A DNA stretch of 64,000 nt, from the NCBI GenBank assembly GCA_004431415.1, contig QPMI01000588.1:186001-250000 (forward strand), written 5' to 3'. This DNA comes from Cyanophora paradoxa (Eukaryota; Glaucocystophyceae; Cyanophorales; Cyanophoraceae). Below are positions 1 through 10,736 of this stretch, one piece after another; position 1 is the first letter of the stretch, and each line of letters begins with the position of its first letter. The notes below the pieces were generated by a model. That model worked only from the letters and a program-made list of their open reading frames with translations. It was not told the DNA's origin and did no database searches. Both the position numbers and the translations under genes were made by a program.

Positions 1-51
1 GTAGGTACGAGCCCCGCGGGCGTGCGAGAGCGGCGGGACGCAGGGGTGCGG

Positions 52-118
52 GACGGACTCAGGGGGCGGCGCAGGTCGGGGGCACGCCTGTTTTCGCCGC
101 CTCCATCACTGCTCCGCG
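52..118 (-). promoter_or_regulatory. Type II SECIS element in the 3' UTR of the selenoprotein gene
   Basis: Read on the minus strand, this 3' UTR segment has the SECIS core. TGA (108-106) is followed after 11 bases by AAAA (94-91) in the apical bulge. A GGCGGCG/CGCCGCC helix separates the core from the bulge, and a CAGG/CCTG mini-stem above the As makes it form II. The partner GA lies in CTGAG (62-58). Spacing fits known eukaryotic SECIS elements, and it sits 70-140 nt past the stop codon. It would direct selenocysteine insertion at the in-frame TGA upstream. Seen directly; function inferred from the motif. Confidence 0.85.
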
Positions 119-189
119 GGGCGGGCGTCGTCCGCGCCCCCGCCGCCGCTGCTCATCGAGGGCCTCGCGGGGCTGAGCGGATCCGGCGC

Positions 190-640
190 TCAGGCGCCGA
201 GCTTGCCGAGCGCCTCCTCGATCTTGGCGATGAGGATGCTCTCGATCTCGCTCGGGTCGAAGCGGCGCGGGTTCCAGCGGCTGGCGGTCGGCAGCGTGAG
301 GGACGTTCGGGGCTGCTCGGAGCGCGAGCTCGGGAGGAGCTCAGCTCACCTCTGGTTCTCCTTCAGGATCTGGACGTTGACAGCTTTATCGCCCACCTGT
401 TCCAGAGTGACGGTAATAATGTTCGGCCTGAACACCGCGCGCGTCAAGCAGGGGCCGGCGCCGGGCCTGGGGCCAGGGATCGAAACCAATTGCAAGCACT
501 CACCCGAAGTCTCCGCTGTCGACGCATTGCGCGCTGGGAAAGCGTTTGTTGATCATGCGTCGGCAGGCGGAGAACTCGCTCCACCCGCCTCAGGCGCGGT
601 TGTAAGCGATGGTAAATGTCAACGGCAAATCCGCGGCCAT
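190..640 (-). CDS. SELENOW: Selenoprotein W-like (Rdx family) protein, three exons, Sec at codon 17
   Basis: Exons 640-504, 427-350 and 280-190 join in frame through two GT-AG introns into a 101-residue protein. Codon 17 is TGA (592-590), read as Sec because the frame stays open after it and a SECIS lies downstream. The N-terminus has a beta strand then Y-N-R-A-U-G, matching the Y-C-G-A-U-G of animal SelW, and a Phe-Pro pair starts exactly 17 residues after Sec, as in SelW. The end resembles the SelW C-terminal helix. SelW proteins are small thioredoxin-fold redox proteins, usually about 88 residues with CxxU. Here the first Cys of CxxU is Asn, so the redox couple would be atypical. The start is the first ATG that leaves a SelW-sized protein; an upstream exon is possible. 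Confidence 0.75.
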
Positions 641-1182
641 CGTTCTGAACTCTCTGCGCGACGCGGAAGAACGGGGTCAGATGAAGGTGCGCATGCCGGT
701 CCCGAAACAACCCTCACACCCTCACACAGCGCCGCCTCATGCCGTGCGTACACCCTCACAGAGCGCCGCCAGGCCCTTCTATGAACGCTAGCTGACCATC
801 CAAACGCAGTAGAGTGGTAGGCGCACCTGGAACTTGAGTGGAAGACTCGAAACGCCGAGGCGAGGTTGCGAGATTGGGGGTACGCGGCTGGTCAGCGTTG
901 TACCCCCAGTGAACACTGCGGCGTGACTGCGCCGTGACTGCGGCGCCTCAACGCCCGGGGGATCCGCAGCGAGGGCATCTCGTCCATCACGCGCAGCACG
1001 TTTCGCTAATCTCATTGCATGGGAGGCCGGTGGATGGGCATGGTCGGGCCGCTGTACTTGGGCCAGCCAAGAGCCTGCTTGCGGCAACACGCCTGCTAGC
1101 TATAGCTAAAGGACAGCATCTTTCTGATAGAAAGGGCCCGAGCTGTGACCTGCTTCTTGAAAGCCAGCTTTAGAACTGGGCG
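641..1182. other. Divergent intergenic region between the selenoprotein gene and the next gene
   Basis: About 540 bases between two divergently transcribed genes, so it probably holds both promoters. It contains two near copies of a CCCTCACA...GCGCCGCC motif at 715-770 and a GCTAGCTATAGCTA palindromic stretch near 1096. I see no convincing exon or TATA box. Confidence 0.5.
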
Positions 1183-2056
1183 ATGGCGGACCCCGCAGTG
1201 GAACCTGCCAGCCTGGCGGCGGTGGGCGAGGAGATGGACGAGGATGACGTTCCGCCGTACGCGCGCTTCGGCATGGACCGCGCGGCGAGCGAGAGCGACT
1301 CGGACGAGAGCTCGACCCCGCGGGCGGCGGGGCCCGAGGAGGAGGCGGCTGCGCCCGCCGCCGCCCCCGCGCCGCCGGTGATGCTCCTCGAGCACGAGGA
1401 GGAGGAGGCGCCGCTCTTCACCACGGGCGTCGACAAGGAGGCGAGCGAGCGAGCGCCGGGCTCGCGGGCGCCTCGGGCGGGGCGCGGGGCGGGGCGGCTG
1501 ATCGGGCGGGGCGGGCGGCAGATGGACTTGTTGTCGGAGAGGAGCCCGCGCTCGCGGCGGGACTCGCACATCTCGGCGCGGAGCAAGAGCTCGCGGCGCG
1601 GCTCCGGCTCGGACAGCCGCGGCTCGACCCCGGAGTACATGTCCTACCTCGAGAAGGTACCCCCGCGTTCCCCCCTCCCAAGGCAAGGCTTCCGCGGCTC
1701 ACGGGCGGGCGGCCCCGCACGCGCAGCACGGCCTGCGCAAGTTCGGCGTGGAGGAAGGGGACGAAACGGTGCTGGGGGCGCTCCCCTCGGGCCGCGCCTT
1801 CTCGCACCGGCTCCGCCTCGAGTCGGCCCGCGTCAGCCTCGACGACGTCTCCGAGCAGCCGCGCCAGGCCGCCATGTTCCCGCTGTTCGCGTACCCACAC
1901 ACGGGGCCGAAGTTGCAATTGCGTGTTTTAAGGCCGCCGGCGGCCGGTGGAAGGAGCGCACGCCGAAGGGCAGCAGGAGCACGCGCTCCGCCCTGCGCGT
2001 GCGTCCCGCCCGGCCACTGGATCGGCCGCTCGATTGGCGGTTGGTTTCGAGAGTAG
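1183..2056 (+). CDS. Acidic, low-complexity protein of unknown function, two exons
   Basis: Exon 1183-1656 and exon 1727-2056 join in phase 0 across a 70-base GT-AG intron, giving about 267 residues. The N-terminal 80 residues are acidic (runs of E and D with A and P), then a glycine-arginine segment and a serine-arginine-rich stretch, then a more ordered part (KFGVEEGDETVLGALPSGRA region) after the intron. The tail is basic and low in complexity, so the true 3' end may lie earlier with a further intron. I do not recognise a family. The mix of acidic, RG and RS-like segments would suit a nuclear or RNA-associated protein, but that is only inference. Confidence 0.55.
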
Positions 2057-2208
2057 TCGTTAGCGGAGCCGCTCGGCGGCGCTCTCTGTGCGGCCGCATC
2101 GTCTAAATCGAGCGGCTACCTGCCTGCCTCCGAGCACCCGTGCGCTCTAGCCGGCGCGTGCGGCTCCCGCTCGAGCAACCGTGCGCTCATCCCCGGGGCG
2201 CAGCGTCG

Positions 2209-4380
2209 ATGCCTGCGGCGGATCGCTTCCGAGTAGGCATCGGCAGCGCCGGCGCAGCGGCGGAGAAGATGGAGGAGGACGCCGCGGCAGCGGAGCCGCT
2301 CGCCGCGCGCTCGGAGTCAAGCCGGCACGCGCACACCACCGGGCGCTCGGAGAAGCTGCAGAACCTCTCGGTGGCCTCGGAGTCCTCGGAGTCTCCTTCT
2401 GGGGAGCCGCGGGGCGCCAAGGAGCCCCCGGAGGGCGGCCTCCTCGCCTGGCTCGTCGTCTTCGCCTCGTTCATCGTGCACGTCTGCGTTCTCGGCATGC
2501 AGGCGCGCCCCAGGGAGATCTGCTCGCACCTGCGCCGCCTCACCGCCCCCGCCGCAGTACTCGGCCGGCGTCTTCATCGTGCCCTACACGAGGGCGTTCA
2601 ACGTCGGCCGCGGCGCCGTCTCCGTCGTCAGTGCGCCCGCCCCGCCGCGCCGCGCTACCGTCGCTTCGAATTCCCGTACCCACCGCGGGGCAGGCACGAT
2701 CGCGACCGTCCTGTTCCCTCTCGCGGGGGCCCTCGTGGGCGCCGTTGCGGACCGCTGGGGGTACCGCAAGGTCGTCGCCGTGGGCGGGGTACTCTTCTGC
2801 GTCGGCTTCGCTATCAGCGCCTCCGCCCAGGAGGTCTGGCACCTCTACCTCACCCAGGGCGCGCCCCCGTACCCCCCGCCAGCCCACGCGTACCCCCCCT
2901 CCCCCCGCCTGAGCCGCACCCCGCAGGCCTCATCGTGGTGCTCGGCGCCTCGGCGCTCTACTTCCCGTCGGTCTCCGTCGTGTCCCAGTGGTTCAAGAAG
3001 AGGTGCGGTACCCTGCGCCCCCGTCCTCCCCTCTCGTCCGCCGCCGCCCACGCGGGCGCCGCGGGGCAGGCGGCGGGGCGTGGCGGTGGGCCTGGCGGTC
3101 TCGGGCTCGGGGGTCGGGAACTTCGCGTTCGCGCCCCTCATCGAGGCCCTCATCGCCTCCCAGGGCTGGCGGGTGCCCCCCCCCCGCCCCCCGAGGCTCC
3201 TCCCCCGGGCCCCCCTCACGCCGCAGAACGCAGAACGCGCTGCTGGTGATCACGGCGCTGAACGCCGGCCTCCTCTCCGTCGCCGTCGGCTTCCTCCGCC
3301 GCCGCATCGTCCCGCCCCCGCCCCCGCCGGGCCCCGGCGGCGCCCCCGCGCGGCGGCCGCCCCTCTTCGACCTCTCGCTCCTCCGCATGCGCAACTTCCG
3401 CCTGCTCTACCTCGCCACCGCCACCGGCCAGCTCGGCAATCTAATGTCCGCCTCCCGCCTCCCGCCCCGGCTCAGATCAGATTTGATCCGATCCGATCTG
3501 AGCCGACGCGGCGCAGGCCGTTCGCGCACGTGTCGCCGTTCGCGCAGGACTACGGCATGAGCGCCTCGTACGGGGCCATCCTCGTCTCCATCCTCGGCGC
3601 CGGCTCCGCCGCCGGCCGCGTCCTCCTCGGCCTCGTCGCCGACCGCTGGGGCCCCGTCCCCGTCCTCCGCCTCGCCATGCTCGTCAACGCCCTCGCCATG
3701 CTCGCCTGGCCCTGGTGCACCGCGCCCCCGGCCCTCGCCGCCTTCTGCGCCCTCTACGGCTTCACCGTGCGCCCCCTGCCCCGCGCCGGCTTCGCCCTGC
3801 ACCCCCTGAGCCTCCCCTGCGCAGGGCGGGGGCTTCATCAGCCTGCTGCCGGTGGTGTCGGCGGAGCTCTTCGGGGTGGAGCGCCTGGCGCGGGCGGTGG
3901 GCCTGCTCTTCACCTCCTTCGGCGTCGCCAACGCCGTCGGCTCGCCCCTCGCCGGCTTCCTCTTTGACGCCACCGGCTCCTACACCCCCGCCATCCTGGC
4001 ATTCTCCGGTGCCATCCCCCTCTTACGGGGGGGCGGAGAGGCTCCGGTCCGCTGACCAGAGCGCGCCCGCAGCGTGCATGTTCGTCTCTGTCGGCTTCCT
4101 CCTCTTTGTCCGCGTCGAGCGCCCAGCCGGCGCCGCCGTCGCCCCGGCCCCCGCCCCCCCGCCGTCCGCCGGCGAGGGCGCCCCCCTCTCCTCCTTCTCC
4201 TCCTCCGGATCGGCGCTGAAGCCCGAGCCCGAGCCCGGGGCCGGCCTCGTTCCGGCGGGCGGTGACCGGCTCCAGGGAGCCTTGCCGCCCGACGGGGTGA
4301 TCGCCGCGTCTTTGGGGGGCGCGCCGCCGCCAGCGCCGCCGCCCGTCAAGGCCCCAGCCACCATCGCCGTCTCAGTCTGA
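2209..4380 (+). CDS. Monocarboxylate transporter-like (SLC16/MCT) MFS protein, nine exons
   Basis: Nine exons (2209-2502, 2558-2630, 2694-2858, 2927-3002, 3070-3172, 3234-3445, 3517-3766, 3825-4008, 4073-4380) sum to 1665 bases, 554 residues plus stop, with every phase agreeing. Introns 1 and 3 start with GC, the others with GT; all end in AG. Residues 1-74 are a Ser/Glu/Ala-rich cytoplasmic tail. EGGLLAW at 75-81 matches the MCT signature [DE]-G-[GS]-[WF]-[GA]-W before TM1. The TM5 signature appears as WFKKRRRGVAVGLAVSG. Two six-helix halves follow, separated by a Pro/Arg-rich loop in exon 6, then an acidic and Pro-rich C-tail. The family moves lactate, pyruvate or related monocarboxylates with protons across the plasma or organelle membrane; the substrate here cannot be told. 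Confidence 0.92.
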
Positions 4381-5488
4381 TAATGAATGCGAGCCCTTCG
4401 GTGGTGGCGCCCCGGCCGCATATGCATGACGTGCTTTCTTCAAGCTTCATGATCACTTTCAGATTCAATGATTCATGAGTAAATTTCGATCGCCCGGGGC
4501 TTTAGCTTCGAGTACTAGTACGTATACTAGTACTAGTACTAGTACTTGCGCATGCCCGGGGCCCCCGGCCGAGCCGCCACGCTCTTTTGATTTCGATGAC
4601 TGGGGATCATCGGATCCGGGAGACTCTGAGATCTAGATAGATCTAGCCTATAGCTAGTATACGTATATATATACGTATATCTAAATCATTGAATGTCATG
4701 CGCTGGCGCTCATGATCATGATCAGCTGGCGCGTATACGCGTACCGTAGTACGGCTGCGCATGCGCCCGGTTCACTTCGTTCGCGGCCTTCAGCTTCGAG
4801 CTTCGTTCGCGACCTCCGAACTTCGTTCGCAACTCTTGGAGCTCTCGAGCCCGCCCTGGAGCTCTCGAGCTCCGGGCGGAGCGCAATCGCTTCGGTGGGG
4901 GTACGGGTGCGCGGGGCTTGTCTGCGAGACGTGACAGCTCGAGCCAACGCGCGGAGCTTGCAGGCCAAGTCGAGGCCCCGAGGGCCGAGGGAGCGCGGCG
5001 CGCGCAAGCTAAGCGGCGCGCGCAACGGCGACTGCAAGCTAAGCGCTAGCCCTCTGCAGGGCCGCTAGCAGAAAAGCTTTGTAGAGACTGCGCGCATTTC
5101 GCCACGATCGCGTCTGCAGAGCTAGATCTAGAGCAGCAGCTGCAGTTATTCCGGCGGCCGCGCAGCCTGATCATGACAGGAGCTGACTCTCGGTGAGGTC
5201 GACCTGCGCATGCAGGCTGCAGCCTTATTCCGGAGCCAGTTTGCCTGCGAGGACGTGTCGGTTACACGTCGGTCGGCACCGCAGCCGCGGCCGCGGCTCG
5301 AGCATCACAACGCTAGCGGGAAGAACGAGCCGCGTGCATCAACCTGAGCTAGAGTCGCTGCTCTGAGTCGCCGCAACCTTGACGACGTTGGAGCGCGGCA
5401 GCCGCCGGGCGGTTGCAGCGCTAGCGCGCCCGCGACCGCGCACGGAGGCGCCGGCAGGGCACACGGGGCCGGCTGCAGCCGCAGCTCG
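4381..5488. other. Intergenic region made of chained short palindromes and microrepeats
   Basis: No gene seen. 4509-4560 is a run of overlapping GTAC, CTAG and ACTAGT palindromes; 4627-4690 chains AGATCT, CTATAG and ATATAT words; 4715-4750 has TGATCATGATCA. 4775-4875 repeats a CTTCGTTCGC-type unit and a GGAGCTCTCGAGC unit twice. 4990-5050 repeats GGCGCGCGCAA and CAAGCTAAGCG. The last 150 bases should hold the promoter of the next plus-strand gene. Confidence 0.6.
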
Positions 5489-7865
5489 ATGACAGAGGCC
5501 GCGGCGACGGGGGATGAGCATCGAAAGCGGCCGCGGAGCAGTGGTAAGGGCAGCCCGGGCGCGCTCCCGGCGGCCCCTCTGCAGCTGGAAGTGCGCGATG
5601 CGGAATCGGACGCCGGGTCGGGGTCCGGTGAGCGAGCCCCCGCGCGCCGGCTGCCCGGCGCCGCCCCGGGCCGGGCCGGCGCCCCGTGCTCGCGGCTGAC
5701 GGAGGGGCGGCGCGGGGGCAGAGGAGCTGGAGGCTGCGAAGCCGCTCGTGAAGGAGGCGCTGGACGCGCTGGACGGCGTCCTGGAGCGCCTCCGCCTCAG
5801 CGACCCCGACGAGGAGGAGGAGGAGGCCGAGGCGGCCGGCGCCCGGGCCGTCGACGGGCCGCCCCCTCGACCCACCGGGCCCGCCCCCGCCCGAGGTCGC
5901 GCTGCAGCTGCCCCGGGGGGCCCGCCCCGCTCCCGGAGCCCCTGCCCCTGCCCAAGCCCTCCCGCTGCCCCTCCCAAAGCCCTCGCAGCCTCCCTCACTT
6001 TCCCCCAGGCCGTGCGCCGCCGCCCGCCCGCCCGCGGATAGCGGAGGCTGACGCGCGCGGGCCCGGCCGCGCAGGCGCCGCCCCCGTACAGGCTCGAGGG
6101 CCGCGCCGACCCCGCCGCGCTGCTCGCGTGGGCGCAGTCGGCGGCGGACTCGCTGCGGCACAGCCTGGGCGGGCCCCCGGGCGGCGGCGCTGCACCCGGG
6201 GCCCAGCCTGCTGGACCTCCAGTCGCGCCTCGCGCGTGCGCTGGCCGACGCGCGCCTGCTGAACCTGCCGCTCTTCCGGACGCTGCGGGGGCGCACCGAG
6301 CTGCGCGCCCACTTCGCCCTCCTGCGGCGCTCGGGTCCGTCGGCGCCAGCCTCGTCCCCGCTGTCGTCCGCGCCCTCGCCGAGGCGCTCCTGGCGCCCTG
6401 CGGCCCGCCCCGCCGCCTGGGGCGACGCCGCCGCGGCCGGCGTGGGCGCCGAGGGCGGCGACGGGGCCGCCGGGGCGTGGTGGGCGGAGGAGGACGCGGA
6501 CGTGCTGGTGGAGCACTGCTGGGCGCTGGTGCGGGCGGGGACGACGGACACGCCGCGCGCCTGCCCGGAGCTCTTCCCCCTCGACTGGCCCACCGCCGAG
6601 CGCCTCGCCCTGCGCGCCGACGAGCTCTCTCTCCCCTTCGAGCGGGCCCCCGGCGCCCTGCGCGCCAAGGCCCTCTGCTTCCGCGCCTTCCTGCTGGACA
6701 CGTGGAAGCGGGACGAGGAGGCCGTCCCCGCCTACTTCGTCGCCTGGTCCGAGCTCCGCAGGCGCCAGCTCGCACCCAGCCCCCTCGTCCGCCCTCCCCT
6801 CCCCTCGAGCTCCCCTCTCTTCTCCCTCCCCTGCCGACGCCGGGGCGCAGGAGGCGGCGCTGGTGCCGCGGCTGGCGCAGCTGCTCTTCGAGGCGTTCAA
6901 CGCGCCAACGGCGCTCGCCGTGCGCGAGAGCGCCTACCGCCTCGCCGGCACCGACGAGGAGAACGTCCTCGCCGAGCTCGAGGAGATCCGCATGACGAGT
7001 GCGCCCCCGGCCGATCCATCGATCGCCGCGCCGCCGCTCACGAGCGCCAGTCTCGACAAACACGTGGCGGAAGAACGGGGCGGGGGCGGAGGCGGAGGCG
7101 GCGCGGGGCGTGGCGCTGCTGGAGGGCCTGGAGGCGCGGGGCCTCGCCGAGTACACGCTGCTGCGGGCGCGCATGCAGCTCGACCTCGGCCTCACGCAGA
7201 TGCTCCAGGGCCACCCGCGTGCCCTCGCCGCCACCTGGACCCGCGCCCTCCGCGCCATCCTCGCCTGCTGCGGGGGCGACCCCGGCGCCCCCGAGCTCGA
7301 CGTGCTCAACTTCCTCCACTACGCCCGCCGCGCGCAGTCGAGGGCGAGCCGCGTGCGCGCCGTGCGCCTCTGCACGCTGCTGCTCGAGCGCGCGGACAAG
7401 GAGCAGCGGACGCCGCTGCTCGCGCACGCGCACTTCCGCCTGGCGCGGACGTACGCGTGGGACGGGCAGCCGAAGCAGGCGGCGCGGCAGCTGCGGCGCG
7501 CCCTCGCCGCCTACACGACCCGCTTCGGGGACGTCTTCAGCCCCACGCACCCCCGCGTCGTCGAGATCGAGCGCGCCCTCGAGGCCCTCGCCAAGCGCCT
7601 GCCCGCGGGGAGCGCCGGCTCCAGCCCGCCCGCGGGGAGCGCGGGGTCGAGCCCGCCCTCCTCGACGCCCCGGCGGCCCCTCTTCTCCCTCTTCTCCCGC
7701 AAGAGCCGCCGCGTCTCGCCCACGTGCGCCGCGGCCGGGGCGGAGGGGCAGGGATGCCCCGGCAGCGGGCCCTCCAGCTCCCCCGCCTCCTCGCCCCCCT
7801 GGGGCGGCCCCTCGGGCTTCCAGCCGGACCCCGACTGCCCCGCGGCCGGCCGCGCCTGGTCGTGA
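5489..7865 (+). CDS. Multi-exon alpha-helical (TPR-like) protein of unknown function
   Basis: Start ATG at 5489. Exon 1 (5489-5627) joins exon 2 (from 5722) in phase 1 across a GT-AG intron, giving the helical KEALDALDGVLERLRL segment and an acidic run. Between 5850 and 6850 coding stretches switch frame (LLDLQSRLARAL near 6205, ADVLVEHCWALV near 6497), so more introns exist that I could not place exactly. Exon 6851-6998 joins the last exon 7051-7865 in phase 1. The last exon has helix pairs with TPR-like spacing (LARTYAWDGQPKQAARQLRR, then a second helix ending ALEALAKRL), then a Ser/Pro-rich tail with a twice-repeated PAGSAGSSPP. TPR-type repeats usually bind other proteins. The family is not recognised; a SMYD C-terminal domain is one weak alternative. 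Confidence 0.6.
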
Positions 7866-8714
7866 TCGCGTGGCCGCCGGGGCCGAGGCCTGCCCCGCAT
7901 CGCCCCCGCGCGCCCGTTTTCGACAATCGCGTAGAGCGCCGTTAGTTTATGAGCCCGCCTTTCCTTGCATCTTTGGTGCGCCCCAGCGCCTTCAAACGGT
8001 TTTCTCTGAATCCTCCAGCCGCCGGCGCCACCCGCAGCCGATTTCCTTAGTATTGCGACTATAGTTTATGGTTGGTTCTCACAGACTTGTGCCACTTTTT
8101 CACAGACTTGTCACACTGTCACAGTGTGCCACGTTTTGCTTGCATTACCGTACGCGTATACCTAGTACTAGTATACGTTAACGAACAATAACTTTTTTTA
8201 ACAACTTGGCTAAATTCCGCGTTCTGATCATGATAAATACAAGCCTGTACATGTACTCATTCATTCTTTTTCCCCCTTATTATATAAACCTGCGCATACG
8301 TAAGGATTGAACCTGAACGCAAGGATGCATGCCTTGGCAATGCATGATATGCATTTGATGTTCGCACCCGGTGCCACGGTGACGTCGACCCGGGTGACGT
8401 CGACCGCCCCGTGCACGCCGTGTATGTCGCAGTGCACGTGCATGCACTGCAGCTGTCACAGTGTCTTCGCGATTGGAGTTTATATAATTAACTCAAGATT
8501 TAGACTTGCTGGCAAGCATCATGATCATGACTCAGTGATCATCATGATCAAGATCATGGCCATGCATATGGCATGGAATCATCACATGCATCCGATGCAT
8601 GGAAAATATGTACACGCGGCAGCCTAGGCCTAGCCTAGTAGGCCTGGCAGATCTAGACGGGGGCCGCGCGCGGGGTCGCGGGCCTGCAGCTGCTCCGAGG
8701 CTCGTGGCCTATAG
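7866..8714. other. Intergenic region, AT-richer, with dense palindromes
   Basis: No gene seen. CACAGACTTGT occurs twice at 8090-8112, followed by a CACTGTCACAGTG palindrome near 8113-8125. At 8383-8412 the segment GGTGACGTCGACC occurs twice in tandem; TGACGTCG resembles the core of bZIP (CRE-type) sites. 8515-8600 is a chain of CATGATC, CATATG and ATGCAT palindromes. Confidence 0.5.
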
Positions 8715-8906
8715 CTAGCCGCGCTGGAGGGCTGCCCCCGGGTCGCACTTGAAGGGCGCCTCGCCGCACTTGAAGGGCGCCTCGCCGCACGGCGACGGCG
8801 GGCTCGTCGGGGGAGGCGGCGCAGGCGAGGCCCTCCAGCGCCCACCGCCCGCTCCGCACCGCCACGCCCCCGACACCCATCCCCTGGCCCCGGGAAGGGT
8901 GAGGGG

Positions 8907-8947
<41 letters not shown>

Positions 8948-9190
8948 CGGGTAGGGAGGGGGAGCGGGGAGGAGGGGGGGGGGGCATGAGTTATGGAGCA
9001 CGAGAAAATAGGCGTACCCGCGGATCCGGAGGATGACCTTCCCCTCCACCACCACCGTGCGCGAGCTCGCACGTGACGTCCAGCTGTGTCTCCAGCGCGA
9101 TGGTGTGGCGGTACCGGTGCAGTATATTCGTATTCCAGATCTTGACGCGTCAAGGAAGGGGCGGACGGCGGCGGGCAGCGGCGGCCGCAC
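8715..9190 (-). CDS. Possible short minus-strand gene (two or more exons), unknown product
   Basis: On the minus strand an AG at about 9140 opens a GC3-rich stretch (ILHRYRHTIALETQLDV) that could end at a GT near 9060. After a C-tract, an AG near 8884 opens a second stretch that ends at TAG (8717-8715) with a direct repeat CGEAPFK twice. The exon join is not proved. The plus strand of 9033-9215 is also open, so the strand itself is uncertain. I do not recognise a family. Confidence 0.25.
8908..8947. repeat. Uninterrupted 40-base G homopolymer
   Basis: Forty consecutive G on the plus strand, bounded by C at 8907 and 8948, within a longer G-rich tract (8900-8984). On the minus strand it would be the pyrimidine tract of a possible intron. 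Such length is unstable in replication and hard to sequence, so the exact count may be wrong. Confidence 0.9.
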
Positions 9191-9375
9191 TGTCCCGCGT
9201 GCAGCGCTTAGCTAAAGGTTTTCCCATTCCGCCCTTCTGCAGCGGGGATCGTGGTCCGACGGTCATGATGCAATCATGCGACTGCGGATTTATTGCAAGC
9301 AGGTTGCCAGTCGCTTTACATGTACAGCGCGAAACGAAATTTCGAAACAGCAAATTTTAGAACTGCCGATTATAA

Positions 9376-10678
9376 TTAGCTATAGACGACGACCGCCAAA
9401 ATCGCAGACGCGATGGCCATGGCGAGGAGTGCTTGCGAGATGGATCCGGATACAAAGCTCGTCTTGGCTGGCGCCTTGCTGAAGAAAGGCCTGCGCGCGA
9501 ACGCGAAAATTCGAACGATGCACGCGCGAACAACATTTGAAAGGCCTAGGGCCGTAGATTGTGCACGTGCACGCACACAGCTGGCGCTGCCGTTGTTGTT
9601 CCAATCCACTGGAAAGCCTGCCGGGTGGATTCAGTTGTAAGAATTGAAGTGTGCAGTTGATTCAAATGATTCGGCCTTTGCCGCTTACATTCTCGAGAGT
9701 CTGCGCATGCGCATGCGTGCACGTGAGCCTATCAGCGCGGGCATATAAACCAAGCACAGGCAGCGTACGAAGGTTTCAAAGGCCTTGGCCGGTGACGATA
9801 TCTCAACCGAATAACCCTGAGTCAAGACGAAAGCAGCGCTAGCCTGGTCCGGATGTACATGTGTTTAAATTTAATATAATGGTTAGACTTTTTTACATAT
9901 ATATACACATATATATAGCACACACCTTCAAGCCCCTCGAGCTTTTGCGTTTAGCGTTGCAGGTGGTGAAGGAGGGCGCTTGAAATACGATGGTGGTAGA
10001 GGTGGGAATTCGCGCGTCGGTCGCCGCGCAGCGCTTGCCCGTTCCGGGGTTAATGATATGAATTGCGATGGAAGCGTCCACGGGGAAGCCTGATCATCTC
10101 AATGATCAAGAAGCAGAAAAAGATTCGGATCCGAGACGACAGGTTTAAATTTGGTGCGGAAGGAGGACCCACCTTCGCCGAAGATGGTTACCGGCTCTCC
10201 CGCCTGATCATAAAAAGAGCGTCAATATTAATGCACACCCCGTTATGATCATGATGAGAGCGTTCACAGCCACCTGCGCGGACTGGATGACGGGGGCGGG
10301 CAGCGTGGCGGTGTTGTTTACGAATACAAGCGTTCCACCGGCCACCCCTGTGGGCTTCCCATTGACAGTAATTCGCGTAATCGACTGAAGAAGGGCGCAG
10401 TCAAATTGCGGTTTAATTTGTAAATTGTGCGTCTTCGCGCACTGGAGCAATCACTTTGGCCGGCGCGACCGGTACCGCAAGTGCCGTCGGAGTCGGTGCG
10501 ATGTTATAATTAATTGACGGCGTCGCAGCAGGTGTAATCATCGCCGAGCTCGAGGGGGTTGGCGCCGCAGCCAAGCTCGGCGATGGGCTTGGGCTGGTTG
10601 CAATTGCCGGCGTCGGGCTGGGGGAGGAAGACGAAGTCGGGCTTGCGGACGGCGTCGCCGAGGCGCTGGGCGACGGAC

Positions 10679-10736
<58 letters not shown>

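Noticed and set aside
590-592. TGA as the true stop codon or a short intron in the selenoprotein gene
   Set aside because: The frame stays open with matching splice phases after it, SelW spacing is exact and a SECIS is present.
5339-7309. 656-codon minus-strand frame opposite the TPR-like gene
   Set aside because: Antisense to spliced exons with consistent phases; Arg/Ala/Gly-rich and without domains, an effect of GC bias.
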